Assembly: GCA_002293965.1 (NCBI GenBank)
Contig: DBEG01000030.1
Location: 1 to 31,914 of the forward strand
Source of the DNA: Actinobacteria bacterium UBA912
Lineage (GTDB): Bacteria; Actinomycetota; Coriobacteriia; Anaerosomatales; UBA912
Length of the DNA: 31,914 nucleotides
Direction: 5' to 3'
In this document: in pieces, positions 25,900-31,914 of the stretch
How the letters are laid out: each line of letters opens with the position of its first letter
Position numbering within the stretch: position 1 is the stretch's first letter
The notes under the pieces: model-generated
Seen by the model: only the letters and a program-made list of their open reading frames with translations
What the model was told of the DNA's origin: nothing
Databases searched by the model: none
Made by a program: the position numbers and the translations under genes

Positions 25900-26790
25900 T
25901 CAGTCCTTCATCTTCACATCGAGCGCATCGCGCAGGCCATCGCCCATGAGCACGAACGCAAGAACCGTCGTAAGGATCGCAAACCCGGGCCAGAAGACGA
26001 GCCACGGTGCGGCGAACATCAGCGCTCTGGCATCGGACAGCATGAGTCCCCACGAGGGTGTGGGCGGTTGCACGCCCATCCCAAGGAACGAAAGCGCCGC
26101 CTCGGTGATTATGGCCCCGCCGATGCTCATAGTGCCGTAAACGATGATCGGGGCTATGGCGTTGGGCATGATGTGTCGGAAGAGTATGCGCACATGGGAA
26201 GCGCCCATCGCTCGGGCAGCATCGACATACTCGTTCTGCTTGACAGACAGGATCGAACTTCGAAACACCCGCGCGATGGCTGGCCAGCCTAATATGCCGA
26301 TGGCGATGAACACATTCTGATAGCTCGGCCCAAGCACAGCGACGAGTGCAATGGCGAAAAGGATATACGGGAAAGCGAAGAACACATCGGCACTGCGCAT
26401 CACAAGTGTGTCGACCAAACCGCCGAAGTAACCCGATATCGCGCCCAAGGCCAAGCCTATGATGAGCGAGATCGCGACTGCAATAAGGCCTACGGCCAGC
26501 GATATGCGGGCCCCGTAGATGACTCGCGAGAACACATCCCGACCCAACTTGTCGGTCCCGAAAGGATGTTCTGCCGAAGGAGCCTGAAGACTCGCGCCGG
26601 GGGTGGTATCGATCGCCAGCGGGTCGGCGAATGTCGAAGGCACCCACAGGTCTGCGGAGAGAGCGACCGCTACTATCAAGACGACCCACGTCATGCTGAC
26701 GACGGCCAGCTTGTTCTTGCGCAAGCGCCGCCAGGCGTCCCCCCACAATGTGCGGCTCTTTTGAACTGGGGCGACTTGAGCGGTCGTCAT
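25900..26790 (-). CDS. oppC: Oligopeptide/dipeptide ABC transporter permease OppC
   Basis: This 296-residue inner permease has about six membrane segments. The OppC-type N-terminal region is RLRKNKLAVVSMTW, followed by HPFGTDKLGRDVFSRVIYGAR. The EAA loop that contacts the ATPases is EYVDAARAMGASHVRILFRH. ATG 26790 overlaps the oppB stop by 4 bases (ATGA). An upstream in-frame start at 26910 would read through the oppB end and is rejected. It forms the pore with OppB. Confidence 0.95.
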   Translation of the reverse strand: MTTAQVAPVQKSRTLWGDAWRRLRKNKLAVVSMTWVVLIVAVALSADLWVPSTFADPLAIDTTPGASLQAPSAEHPFGTDKLGRDVFSRVIYGARISLAVGLIAVAISLIIGLALGAISGYFGGLVDTLVMRSADVFFAFPYILFAIALVAVLGPSYQNVFIAIGILGWPAIARVFRSSILSVKQNEYVDAARAMGASHVRILFRHIMPNAIAPIIVYGTMSIGGAIITEAALSFLGMGVQPPTPSWGLMLSDARALMFAAPWLVFWPGFAILTTVLAFVLMGDGLRDALDVKMKD

Positions 26791-27764
26791 CGCTTCGCTC
26801 CTGAATACTTGATTCGGGGATCCAATGCGGCGTAGCTCAAGTCCACAAGCAGGTTGATGATCATCACGATGATGACCACGATGATTACGCCGCCCATGAC
26901 GATGGGCCAATCGCGCTGACCGACGGCAAGGAATATCTCACGACCGACCCCCGGCCAGCTGAACACCGACTCGGTCAGAATGGCCCCGCCCATCATCGCC
27001 CCGAAGTCGATTCCAACGAAGGTGATCACCGGAATCATCGCATTCTTCAGCCCATGCTTGAAAGTGACCGCATTACGCGACAGCCCCTTGGCCTGCGCCG
27101 TGCGAATGTAATCCTGGCTCATCGCCTCAAGCATCTGGCTTCTCATGATCCGGGCCACATAGGCGGTTGAGACGGAAGCCAGCGTGATCGCAGGTAGTAT
27201 CAGATGCGCCCAATCAGGGAATTGGGCAGAGGACATCTGTGATATCGGTAAGAAGAACGCCTCGTTGGTCCAATCCTTCATCTGTATGCCGAAGAATATC
27301 TGCAGAAGCATGCCCAGCCAAAACACTGGAACCGACACCAGCACTGATGTCGATAAGGTCACGAACACGTCCCAGAAAGAGTATCGCTTAATCGCCGAAA
27401 TGATGCCGGCGGCCACGCCGACTATGAGCTCGATGAATATGGCAGCGAGCGCTAATCGCAAGGTATTCGGGAACTTCTCGGCAAAGATGTCGACTACGGG
27501 CCGACCGCGCTGAAAGGATTCACCCAGGTCGCCCTGTGCCAGGTTGGTCAGGTAGATCCAGTACTGGACGTGCAGCGGCTGATCGAGAGCGTGCTCTTTG
27601 ATCACCTGAGCCCTGAGCTGCTCGGAGATGGCCCGCTCGCCCGTGATCATCCTGACGGGATCGCCAGGCAGCACACCCGGGGCGCGAAGAACGAACAGCA
27701 ACAACGTCACACCCAGAAAGACCGGAATCATCTGCAGCAGGCGCCGCGCAACGTACTTGAACAT
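26787..27764 (-). CDS. oppB: Oligopeptide/dipeptide ABC transporter permease OppB
   Basis: This 325-residue permease starts MFKYVARRLLQMIPVFLG, the usual OppB/DppB beginning. It has about six membrane segments and the EAA loop DYIRTAQAKGLSRNAVTFKH. Conserved family blocks such as ALDQPLHVQYWIYL and LTESVFSWPGVGREI are present. It lies 123 bases after oppA; that gap holds a strong hairpin. Its ribosome site (GAGAGTG) is weak compared with that of oppA, which fits lower expression than the binding protein. Confidence 0.95.
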   Translation of the reverse strand: MFKYVARRLLQMIPVFLGVTLLLFVLRAPGVLPGDPVRMITGERAISEQLRAQVIKEHALDQPLHVQYWIYLTNLAQGDLGESFQRGRPVVDIFAEKFPNTLRLALAAIFIELIVGVAAGIISAIKRYSFWDVFVTLSTSVLVSVPVFWLGMLLQIFFGIQMKDWTNEAFFLPISQMSSAQFPDWAHLILPAITLASVSTAYVARIMRSQMLEAMSQDYIRTAQAKGLSRNAVTFKHGLKNAMIPVITFVGIDFGAMMGGAILTESVFSWPGVGREIFLAVGQRDWPIVMGGVIIVVIIVMIINLLVDLSYAALDPRIKYSGAKR

Positions 27765-27825
27765 CCATCACTCTCTTGTCTCTAGCGTCTGTGCACCGAT
27801 CGTCGGCCACAGTCATGAACAGCCT

Positions 27826-27861
27826 GCGTGCCGAGACGCCATGCAGCACGTCCCGGCACGC
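27826..27861 (-). promoter_or_regulatory. Intercistronic hairpin between oppA and oppB
   Basis: GCGTGCCG (27826-27833) pairs with CGGCACGC (27854-27861). After one A/C mismatch, GACG (27835-27838) pairs with CGTC (27849-27852), closing a 10-base loop. The 12 base pairs are mostly G-C. No T-run follows on the minus strand, so it is not a typical intrinsic terminator. It may protect the oppA message from decay or attenuate read-through, a common way to make more binding protein than permease. Confidence 0.65.
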
Positions 27862-27887
27862 CTGGTCTATCGAACGTCATTCAGTAC

Positions 27888-29534
27888 TTACTGAGCAAGC
27901 CAAACGCTCTCGAAGGCGAAGAGTCCCTTGGGGCTCATCACGCCATCGCGGACTCTTTCCGAGGCGACCCTCGTGTGGCTGTAGAACATCAATGGGATGA
28001 CGGGCATGTCTGCACCGACAGCGGCCTCGATCTCCTGGTACAGAGCGACGCGCTCTGCATCGTCTACAGTCTGTCGGGCCTGCGTGAGCATAGCATCGAC
28101 TTCATCATTGGAGTACCCGGCGAAGTTGTCAGCGCTTCCTGACTGGAAGAGCGGGTACAGGAAGTTGTCCATGATCGGATAGTCCGCAACCCAGCCCAGG
28201 CGACCCATCTGGTAGGTTCTGTCGGAAAGTCTATCGAGATATGCGGCCCACTCCATGCCCTTCAGCTCCGACTCGATACCAACAGCAGCCAAGTCGTTCT
28301 GCACCAGCTGCAGGATATCCTCGTGTCCGGATCCGGAGTTGTACTCCAGGACGATCGGGGGCAGGCCATCGCCGTTGGGGAAGCCGGCCTCTGTCAGCGC
28401 AGCTTTGGCGGCATCGACGTCGTACCTTGAGTTCTCCCACGCGCCTTCAGTGAAGCCGACGATACCGGGAGGCACGATGCCGGTGGCAGGTGTCCTGGTA
28501 CCCTCGAAGACGATATCGCAGATCGCCTGGCGATTGATCGCCAGGGACAGCGCCTCGCGGACCTGTGGGTTCTGGAACACTTCCTGCGTGTTGTTCATGA
28601 GCAGGTAGTAAGTCGCCGACTCATTGCCGAGCAGGACCTGCTCGGCGGGGTTGGCGGTGTATCCGTCAGGGCTGCGGCCGTACTGCTCGACAGTAGCGTC
28701 GATCTGACCCGACGGAATCTGGGTGAAGTCAAGGTTCCCGGCCTGGAACTCCAGGAATGCGGTGTCCATGTCGGCAAGGATACGGAATTCGACGGCATCT
28801 ATGTTCGGGGCGGTCCCGTAGTAGTCCTCGAACCTCTCGACCTTGATGAACTGATCGCGGGCCCAAGGCTCGGTCATTCTGAACGGACCGTTACCGATCG
28901 GCTTCGCGCCGAATGCAGCGGGGTCCGGCTCGACTTCCTCGCGAGGCACGGGTGCAAGGGCGGGGTGGCCTACGACGAACTCGAAGTCGGCAAATGCATA
29001 CGAAAGTGTGACTTCGAGGGTCAGATCGTCTACAGCCCTGACGCCTGCGATCTCAGTGGCGGCACCGGATGCCATTTCCTCAAAGCCCTTGATAGCGGAG
29101 AGGTGGTAAGATATCTCGGACTTGTTATCCGGGTTGGCAATGCGCTCCCAGGCGAACTTGAAGTCCTCGGCTGTTACCTCGCGACCGTTGTGGAAAGTGG
29201 CACCCTCAACAAGATTGAATGTCCAAACGGTGGCATCCTCATTGGATTCCCAGCTAGCTGCGGCAGCCGGAACAATCTCAGAGGTGATGGGATCGAAGGT
29301 GACGAGACTGTCGAAGAGCGCTTGCCCAACCTGGGTGCCCTCCGATTCCTGTAGGTTGAAAGGATCGATGAACGCGGGCTCACTGATGAAGAAGCTCAGC
29401 GTTCCGCCTTTCTGCACTTCCTCCTGGGGCTCAGCTGGCTCCTGCTGCGGAGCACATCCCGTAGCGAAGAGCATCGCCGCCACGAGTACGATGCTGAGCG
29501 CCGCCATCAACCACTTGCTCGATCTGGATCTCAA
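27888..29534 (-). CDS. oppA: Peptide-binding lipoprotein OppA (family 5 solute-binding protein)
   Basis: This 548-residue extracellular binding protein captures peptides or related solutes for the importer. The signal peptide ends in a lipobox FATGC (cysteine 27). A charged Gln/Glu/Pro linker follows, and then the solute-binding type 5 fold with GGTLSFFISEPAFIDPF, the conserved WTFNLVEGATFHNGREVTAEDF block and VREALSLAINRQAI. The start is TTG at 29534: GGAGG lies 7 bases upstream, and the next in-frame TTG at 29552 would place that site inside the gene. Substrate specificity cannot be read from sequence. It is the first gene of the operon. Confidence 0.94.
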   Translation of the reverse strand: MRSRSSKWLMAALSIVLVAAMLFATGCAPQQEPAEPQEEVQKGGTLSFFISEPAFIDPFNLQESEGTQVGQALFDSLVTFDPITSEIVPAAAASWESNEDATVWTFNLVEGATFHNGREVTAEDFKFAWERIANPDNKSEISYHLSAIKGFEEMASGAATEIAGVRAVDDLTLEVTLSYAFADFEFVVGHPALAPVPREEVEPDPAAFGAKPIGNGPFRMTEPWARDQFIKVERFEDYYGTAPNIDAVEFRILADMDTAFLEFQAGNLDFTQIPSGQIDATVEQYGRSPDGYTANPAEQVLLGNESATYYLLMNNTQEVFQNPQVREALSLAINRQAICDIVFEGTRTPATGIVPPGIVGFTEGAWENSRYDVDAAKAALTEAGFPNGDGLPPIVLEYNSGSGHEDILQLVQNDLAAVGIESELKGMEWAAYLDRLSDRTYQMGRLGWVADYPIMDNFLYPLFQSGSADNFAGYSNDEVDAMLTQARQTVDDAERVALYQEIEAAVGADMPVIPLMFYSHTRVASERVRDGVMSPKGLFAFESVWLAQ

Positions 29535-29606
29535 GTGACTTCCTCCATTCAATCCGCGGTTATGTCCTTGCTGGGTAGAACGCTCCAGCTATTCACTATC
29601 CGGCTC

Positions 29607-29612
29607 ATTATA
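29607..29612 (-). promoter_or_regulatory. Candidate -10 element of the opp operon promoter
   Basis: A perfect TATAAT on the minus strand lies about 73 bases upstream of the oppA TTG. No -35 resembling TTGACA is seen 16-18 bases further up (CTGTAG at spacing 17), so the promoter may depend on an activator. The surrounding 29535-29785 gap is AT-rich and divergent. Confidence 0.45.
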
Positions 29613-29722
29613 CTCAAAACCGACGGCGACTACAGTCCTTTCGGTATTCAAAGACTCAAACCTCTGGCCTTGTTTTTGCAGCACAGATTATGCGGACGGA
29701 AACCCACTACCCCTAATCTTCC

Positions 29723-29751
29723 TTAACAAAACTTAGCGATTGCAGTATAAT
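29723..29751 (+). promoter_or_regulatory. Near-consensus vegetative promoter for the small zinc-ribbon gene
   Basis: TTAACA (29723-29728) and TATAAT (29746-29751) are separated by exactly 17 bases and match the sigma-70/sigma-A consensus at 11 of 12 positions. Transcription would start near 29758, about 28 bases before the ATG of the zinc-ribbon gene. Confidence 0.75.
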
Positions 29752-29785
29752 GCATCATGGTTTTGGATCAGGGAGTCACCCACCT

Positions 29786-29929
29786 ATGATACGCAAGTCG
29801 CCATGCCCCAACTGCAAGGGCAACAAAGTGGTCCGCATTACCGATACTAGCGGACGTCCCAAGAACATCCCGTGTCCCGATTGCTCCGGTGTCGGATACG
29901 TGATCCGAGTGACCAACACGGCGCGATAG
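29786..29929 (+). CDS. 47-residue zinc-ribbon protein with two CPxC knuckles (DnaJ central-domain-like)
   Basis: The ATG at 29786 opens a 47-codon frame beginning MIRKSPCPNCKGNKVVRITD, with CPNC and later CPDCSGVGY. Two CxxC pairs followed by G residues resemble one zinc module of the DnaJ cysteine-rich domain (CxxCxGxG), so it probably binds one zinc ion. There is a GGGAG ribosome site, with about 10 bases between it and the ATG, and the strong promoter described separately. It ends 12 bases before the convergent hisE stop, with no room for a long terminator. Function is unknown; a chaperone-related, RNA-binding or protein-binding role are all possible. The tiny size means it is easily missed. 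Confidence 0.75.
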   Translation: MIRKSPCPNCKGNKVVRITDTSGRPKNIPCPDCSGVGYVIRVTNTAR

Positions 29930-29941
29930 CACCCGCGACGA

Positions 29942-30259
29942 CTAGCCCTTTCGGCGACTTTCCAGTTCACCAGCTATGTCATCGAGCGTCAATCCGTAGC
30001 GCACCATCACGACCATCACGTGGTAGAGAAGATCGGCAATCTCGTAACGTAGCTGATCTGCATCGCCGTCTTTTGCTGCCATCACTACCTCGGTGGCTTC
30101 CTCCCCGACCTTCTTGAGTAGACGATCCTCAGGTCCCGACAGCAGCTGCGCCGTGTAGCTCTCACCAGCGACTTCGACCTGATCGCGTCTGCCCTCCAGC
30201 ACCGCGAAGAGCTCCGAGAGCACTTGACCGACGTCCTTGCCGAGCCTGACTTCAGACAT
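29942..30259 (-). CDS. hisE: Phosphoribosyl-ATP pyrophosphatase
   Basis: This 105-residue enzyme removes pyrophosphate from phosphoribosyl-ATP, the second step of histidine synthesis. It shows the MazG-like all-alpha signature with KKVGEEATEVVMAAK and EIADLLYHVMVVM, whose acidic residues bind magnesium. The start overlaps the hisI stop by 8 bases. It is a separate gene here, not fused to hisI as in enterobacteria, and is the last gene of the his block. Confidence 0.95.
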   Translation of the reverse strand: MSEVRLGKDVGQVLSELFAVLEGRRDQVEVAGESYTAQLLSGPEDRLLKKVGEEATEVVMAAKDGDADQLRYEIADLLYHVMVVMVRYGLTLDDIAGELESRRKG

Positions 30260-30608
30260 CCGAATCCGCCTCCAGAAGCGATCGGTAAAAGCATGACCTG
30301 CGCTCGGTATGACAGGCGACTCCGACCTGATCGACTACAACTAGCAGGCAATCGGCGTCGCAATCGTAGCGCACATCCATGACTCTCTGGATGTTGCCAG
30401 AGCTCTCGCCTTTCATCCAATACTTCTTTCGGGAACGACTCCAAAACCAAGTGGCTTTGGTCTCCAGCGTCTTTTCGAGAGATTCCAAATTCATGTAGGC
30501 CACCATCAGGACCTCGCCTGTATCGTATTGCTGCACGACGGCGGGAATCAATCCGGCGGCATCGAAAGTCAGCTCCGCTGGGATCAGTCGACCTTCTTCA
30601 CGCTGCAT
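30252..30608 (-). CDS. hisI: Phosphoribosyl-AMP cyclohydrolase
   Basis: This 118-residue zinc- and magnesium-dependent enzyme opens the adenine ring of phosphoribosyl-AMP, the third histidine step. The metal and catalytic region reads DCDADCLLVVV and then ACHTERRSCFYR. The family usually has CHTGxRSCF, so the glutamate after CHT is a small variation. Typical blocks MVAYMNLESLEKTL and WFWSRSRKKYWMKGESSGN are present. Its ATG follows hisF by 17 bases with a GAAAGGG site. Confidence 0.96.
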   Translation of the reverse strand: MQREEGRLIPAELTFDAAGLIPAVVQQYDTGEVLMVAYMNLESLEKTLETKATWFWSRSRKKYWMKGESSGNIQRVMDVRYDCDADCLLVVVDQVGVACHTERRSCFYRSLLEADSDV

Positions 30609-30625
30609 GGCGCACGCCCTTTCCT

Positions 30626-31393
30626 CTATAGCCTGACATTGACGCCCTTGTCGCGCATGTTCGCCTTGACCTGGGCGATCGTGAACTCACCCCGGTGGAA
30701 TACGCCGGCTGCGAGCACCGCATCCGCGCGTCCCTCGACGACTGCTTCGACGAAGTCATCGAGCGTCCCCGCGCCCCCGCTTGCGATGATCGGAATATTG
30801 ACTGCCGAGGAAACCGACCGCGTCAGATCAATATCGTACCCGTCCTTGGTGCCGTCTCGGTCCATGCTCGTCAGAAGCACTTCGCCCGCACCCAGTGACT
30901 CCGCCTTCCTGACCCACTCCAGCGCATCGAAGCCGGTGTTGGTCCTCCCTCCAGCTACGAAGACCTCCCAGCGCGCGGGATTCGAGCCCGGAACCCGCCT
31001 GGCGTCGATAGCGACAACCACGCACTGCGCACCGAAGAATCGCGACGCACGCGAAATGAGCTCCGGATCGCGGATAGCCGCTGAGTTCACCGACACCTTA
31101 TCGCTTCCTGCGGCCAGCATTCCTCGGATGTCATCGACACTGCGCATCCCGCCACCGACCGTGAACGGGATGAAGACCTTCTCGGCGGTCTGGGTAGCGA
31201 CCTCGCGCATGTATGGGCGCTCCTCGTGCGTCGCGGTGATGTCGAGGAAGACGATCTCGTCGGCGCCAGCGCGATCATACGCCGAGGCAAGTTCGACCGG
31301 GTCTCCCATGTCCACAAGATCGACGAAGTTCACGCCCTTGACCACTCGCCCCTTGTCGACATCGAGGCAGGGAATGACGCGGACCGAGAGCAA
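30626..31393 (-). CDS. hisF: Imidazole glycerol phosphate synthase cyclase subunit
   Basis: This 255-residue TIM-barrel protein makes imidazole glycerol phosphate and AICAR from PRFAR with ammonia supplied by HisH. The catalytic aspartates are D11 (in IPCLDVDKGR) and D130 (in VVAIDARRV), at the canonical positions. Phosphate-binding loops are seen at VGGGMRS and ASGGAGTLDDF. The start is TTG, giving MLSVRVIPCLD; an in-frame TGA three codons upstream rules out a longer protein, and no other start lies before D11. It starts 9 bases after hisA. hisH is not in the window. Confidence 0.96.
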   Translation of the reverse strand: MLSVRVIPCLDVDKGRVVKGVNFVDLVDMGDPVELASAYDRAGADEIVFLDITATHEERPYMREVATQTAEKVFIPFTVGGGMRSVDDIRGMLAAGSDKVSVNSAAIRDPELISRASRFFGAQCVVVAIDARRVPGSNPARWEVFVAGGRTNTGFDALEWVRKAESLGAGEVLLTSMDRDGTKDGYDIDLTRSVSSAVNIPIIASGGAGTLDDFVEAVVEGRADAVLAAGVFHRGEFTIAQVKANMRDKGVNVRL

Positions 31394-31402
31394 GTGCGAT
31401 CA

Positions 31403-31914
31403 CTACTCCGCAGGGTTTCTTGCGGCAGATATCGCTTGCCGAAGAGTGAATTCGTTCTCATAGAGGGCCGAACCGACGATGACGCCTTCGACCTGGTCGC
31501 CGATGGACACTAGGTCGCGGATGTCCGCTAGCGTCGCCACCCCGCCGCTGGCGATGATGGGCAGGTTCGTCTGATCGACCAGCGCACGATAGGCACCGTA
31601 ATTCACGCCGGTTCGTGTGCCATCCCTGCCGATGTCGGTATAGGCGACACGCTTAAGGCCCAGAACGCTGAGCTCCTGGATGAGCTCAAGGACACCTCTC
31701 TCGGTACCCTGCTTCCAACCCTCGATCGCGACTTTGCCGTCCTTCGCATCGATCCCGGCGACGATACCATCGTACTTGTGGCAGGCTTCACCCACGAGAT
31801 CCGGGTTCGATACGAGCGCAGTGCCGAGAACGACCCTGGACACTCCAAGATCGAACAACTGGTCGATGGTCTCCAGCGGACGGACGCCACCGCCGGTCTG
31901 GATCGGCACGTCCA
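31403..31914 (-). CDS. hisA: Phosphoribosyl-formimino-AICAR ribotide isomerase, C-terminal two-thirds (start outside window)
   Basis: About 169 residues of a HisA TIM barrel run off the right end of the window. Visible blocks are PIQTGGGVRPLETI, a phosphate-loop region, YTDIGRDGTRTG with the second catalytic aspartate, and IIASGGVATLADI. It isomerises ProFAR to PRFAR. The upstream half with the first catalytic aspartate is missing. It is the first visible gene of the hisA-F-I-E run. Confidence 0.95.
   Translation of the reverse strand, partial: DVPIQTGGGVRPLETIDQLFDLGVSRVVLGTALVSNPDLVGEACHKYDGIVAGIDAKDGKVAIEGWKQGTERGVLELIQELSVLGLKRVAYTDIGRDGTRTGVNYGAYRALVDQTNLPIIASGGVATLADIRDLVSIGDQVEGVIVGSALYENEFTLRQAISAARNPAE

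Noticed and set aside
24881..26746. A 621-residue extended OppD
   Set aside because: The extra 283 residues are low-complexity shadow translation of oppC. The normal OppD start at 25897 has a good ribosome site and family N-terminus.
1..31914. tRNA genes, rRNA, CRISPR arrays, riboswitches or insertion sequences
   Set aside because: All gaps are under about 250 bases. None showed cloverleaf structure, regular repeats, a recognisable riboswitch core or transposase remnants by eye.

Overview
The window looks like a chromosomal segment from a GC-rich anaerobic or respiratory bacterium, most likely a deep-branching actinobacterium such as a Coriobacteriia-type lineage. This is an inference. It rests on the high GC, the frequent GTG/TTG starts, the short separate SecD and SecF proteins, the System II cytochrome c maturation genes and a very large multiheme cytochrome. 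No rRNA, tRNA, CRISPR array, transposase or integrase was seen. Almost every gene is on the minus strand; the exceptions are a sigma/anti-sigma pair and one tiny zinc-ribbon gene. No gap between genes exceeds about 250 bases.

Read along the minus strand, the core is a housekeeping run: queA, tgt, yajC, secD, secF, recJ, rel, a metallo-beta-lactamase-fold hydrolase, hisS and aspS. It closely follows the queA-tgt-yajC ... secDF-recJ-apt-relA-dtd-hisS-aspS order known from Firmicutes such as Bacillus subtilis, but apt and dtd are absent. Two blocks interrupt it. The first, between queA and tgt, is an oppositely oriented ECF sigma factor with its zinc-type anti-sigma factor, preceded by a candidate self-recognised promoter. 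The second, between the hydrolase and hisS, is a respiratory cassette. It holds a 1342-residue secreted cytochrome with a fibronectin-III domain and 19 CxxCH heme motifs, the ResB and CcsA (ResC) heme-attachment proteins, a lipoprotein and a small membrane protein, all tightly coupled by overlaps of a few bases.

The recJ gene is itself unusual. One uninterrupted 1228-codon frame joins a complete RecJ exonuclease, a HIRAN domain, a RecQ-like superfamily 2 helicase and a C-terminal winged-helix-like region. This fusion and the cytochrome cassette are the most interesting items in the window.

Upstream on the minus strand is an oppABCDF oligopeptide/dipeptide transporter operon, with a strong hairpin between oppA and oppB. 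It is followed by two bacterial PH-domain membrane proteins that run directly into queA. At the right end is the tail of a histidine operon (partial hisA, hisF, hisI, hisE). Between hisE and oppA, on the plus strand, lies a 47-residue zinc-ribbon protein behind a near-consensus vegetative promoter.
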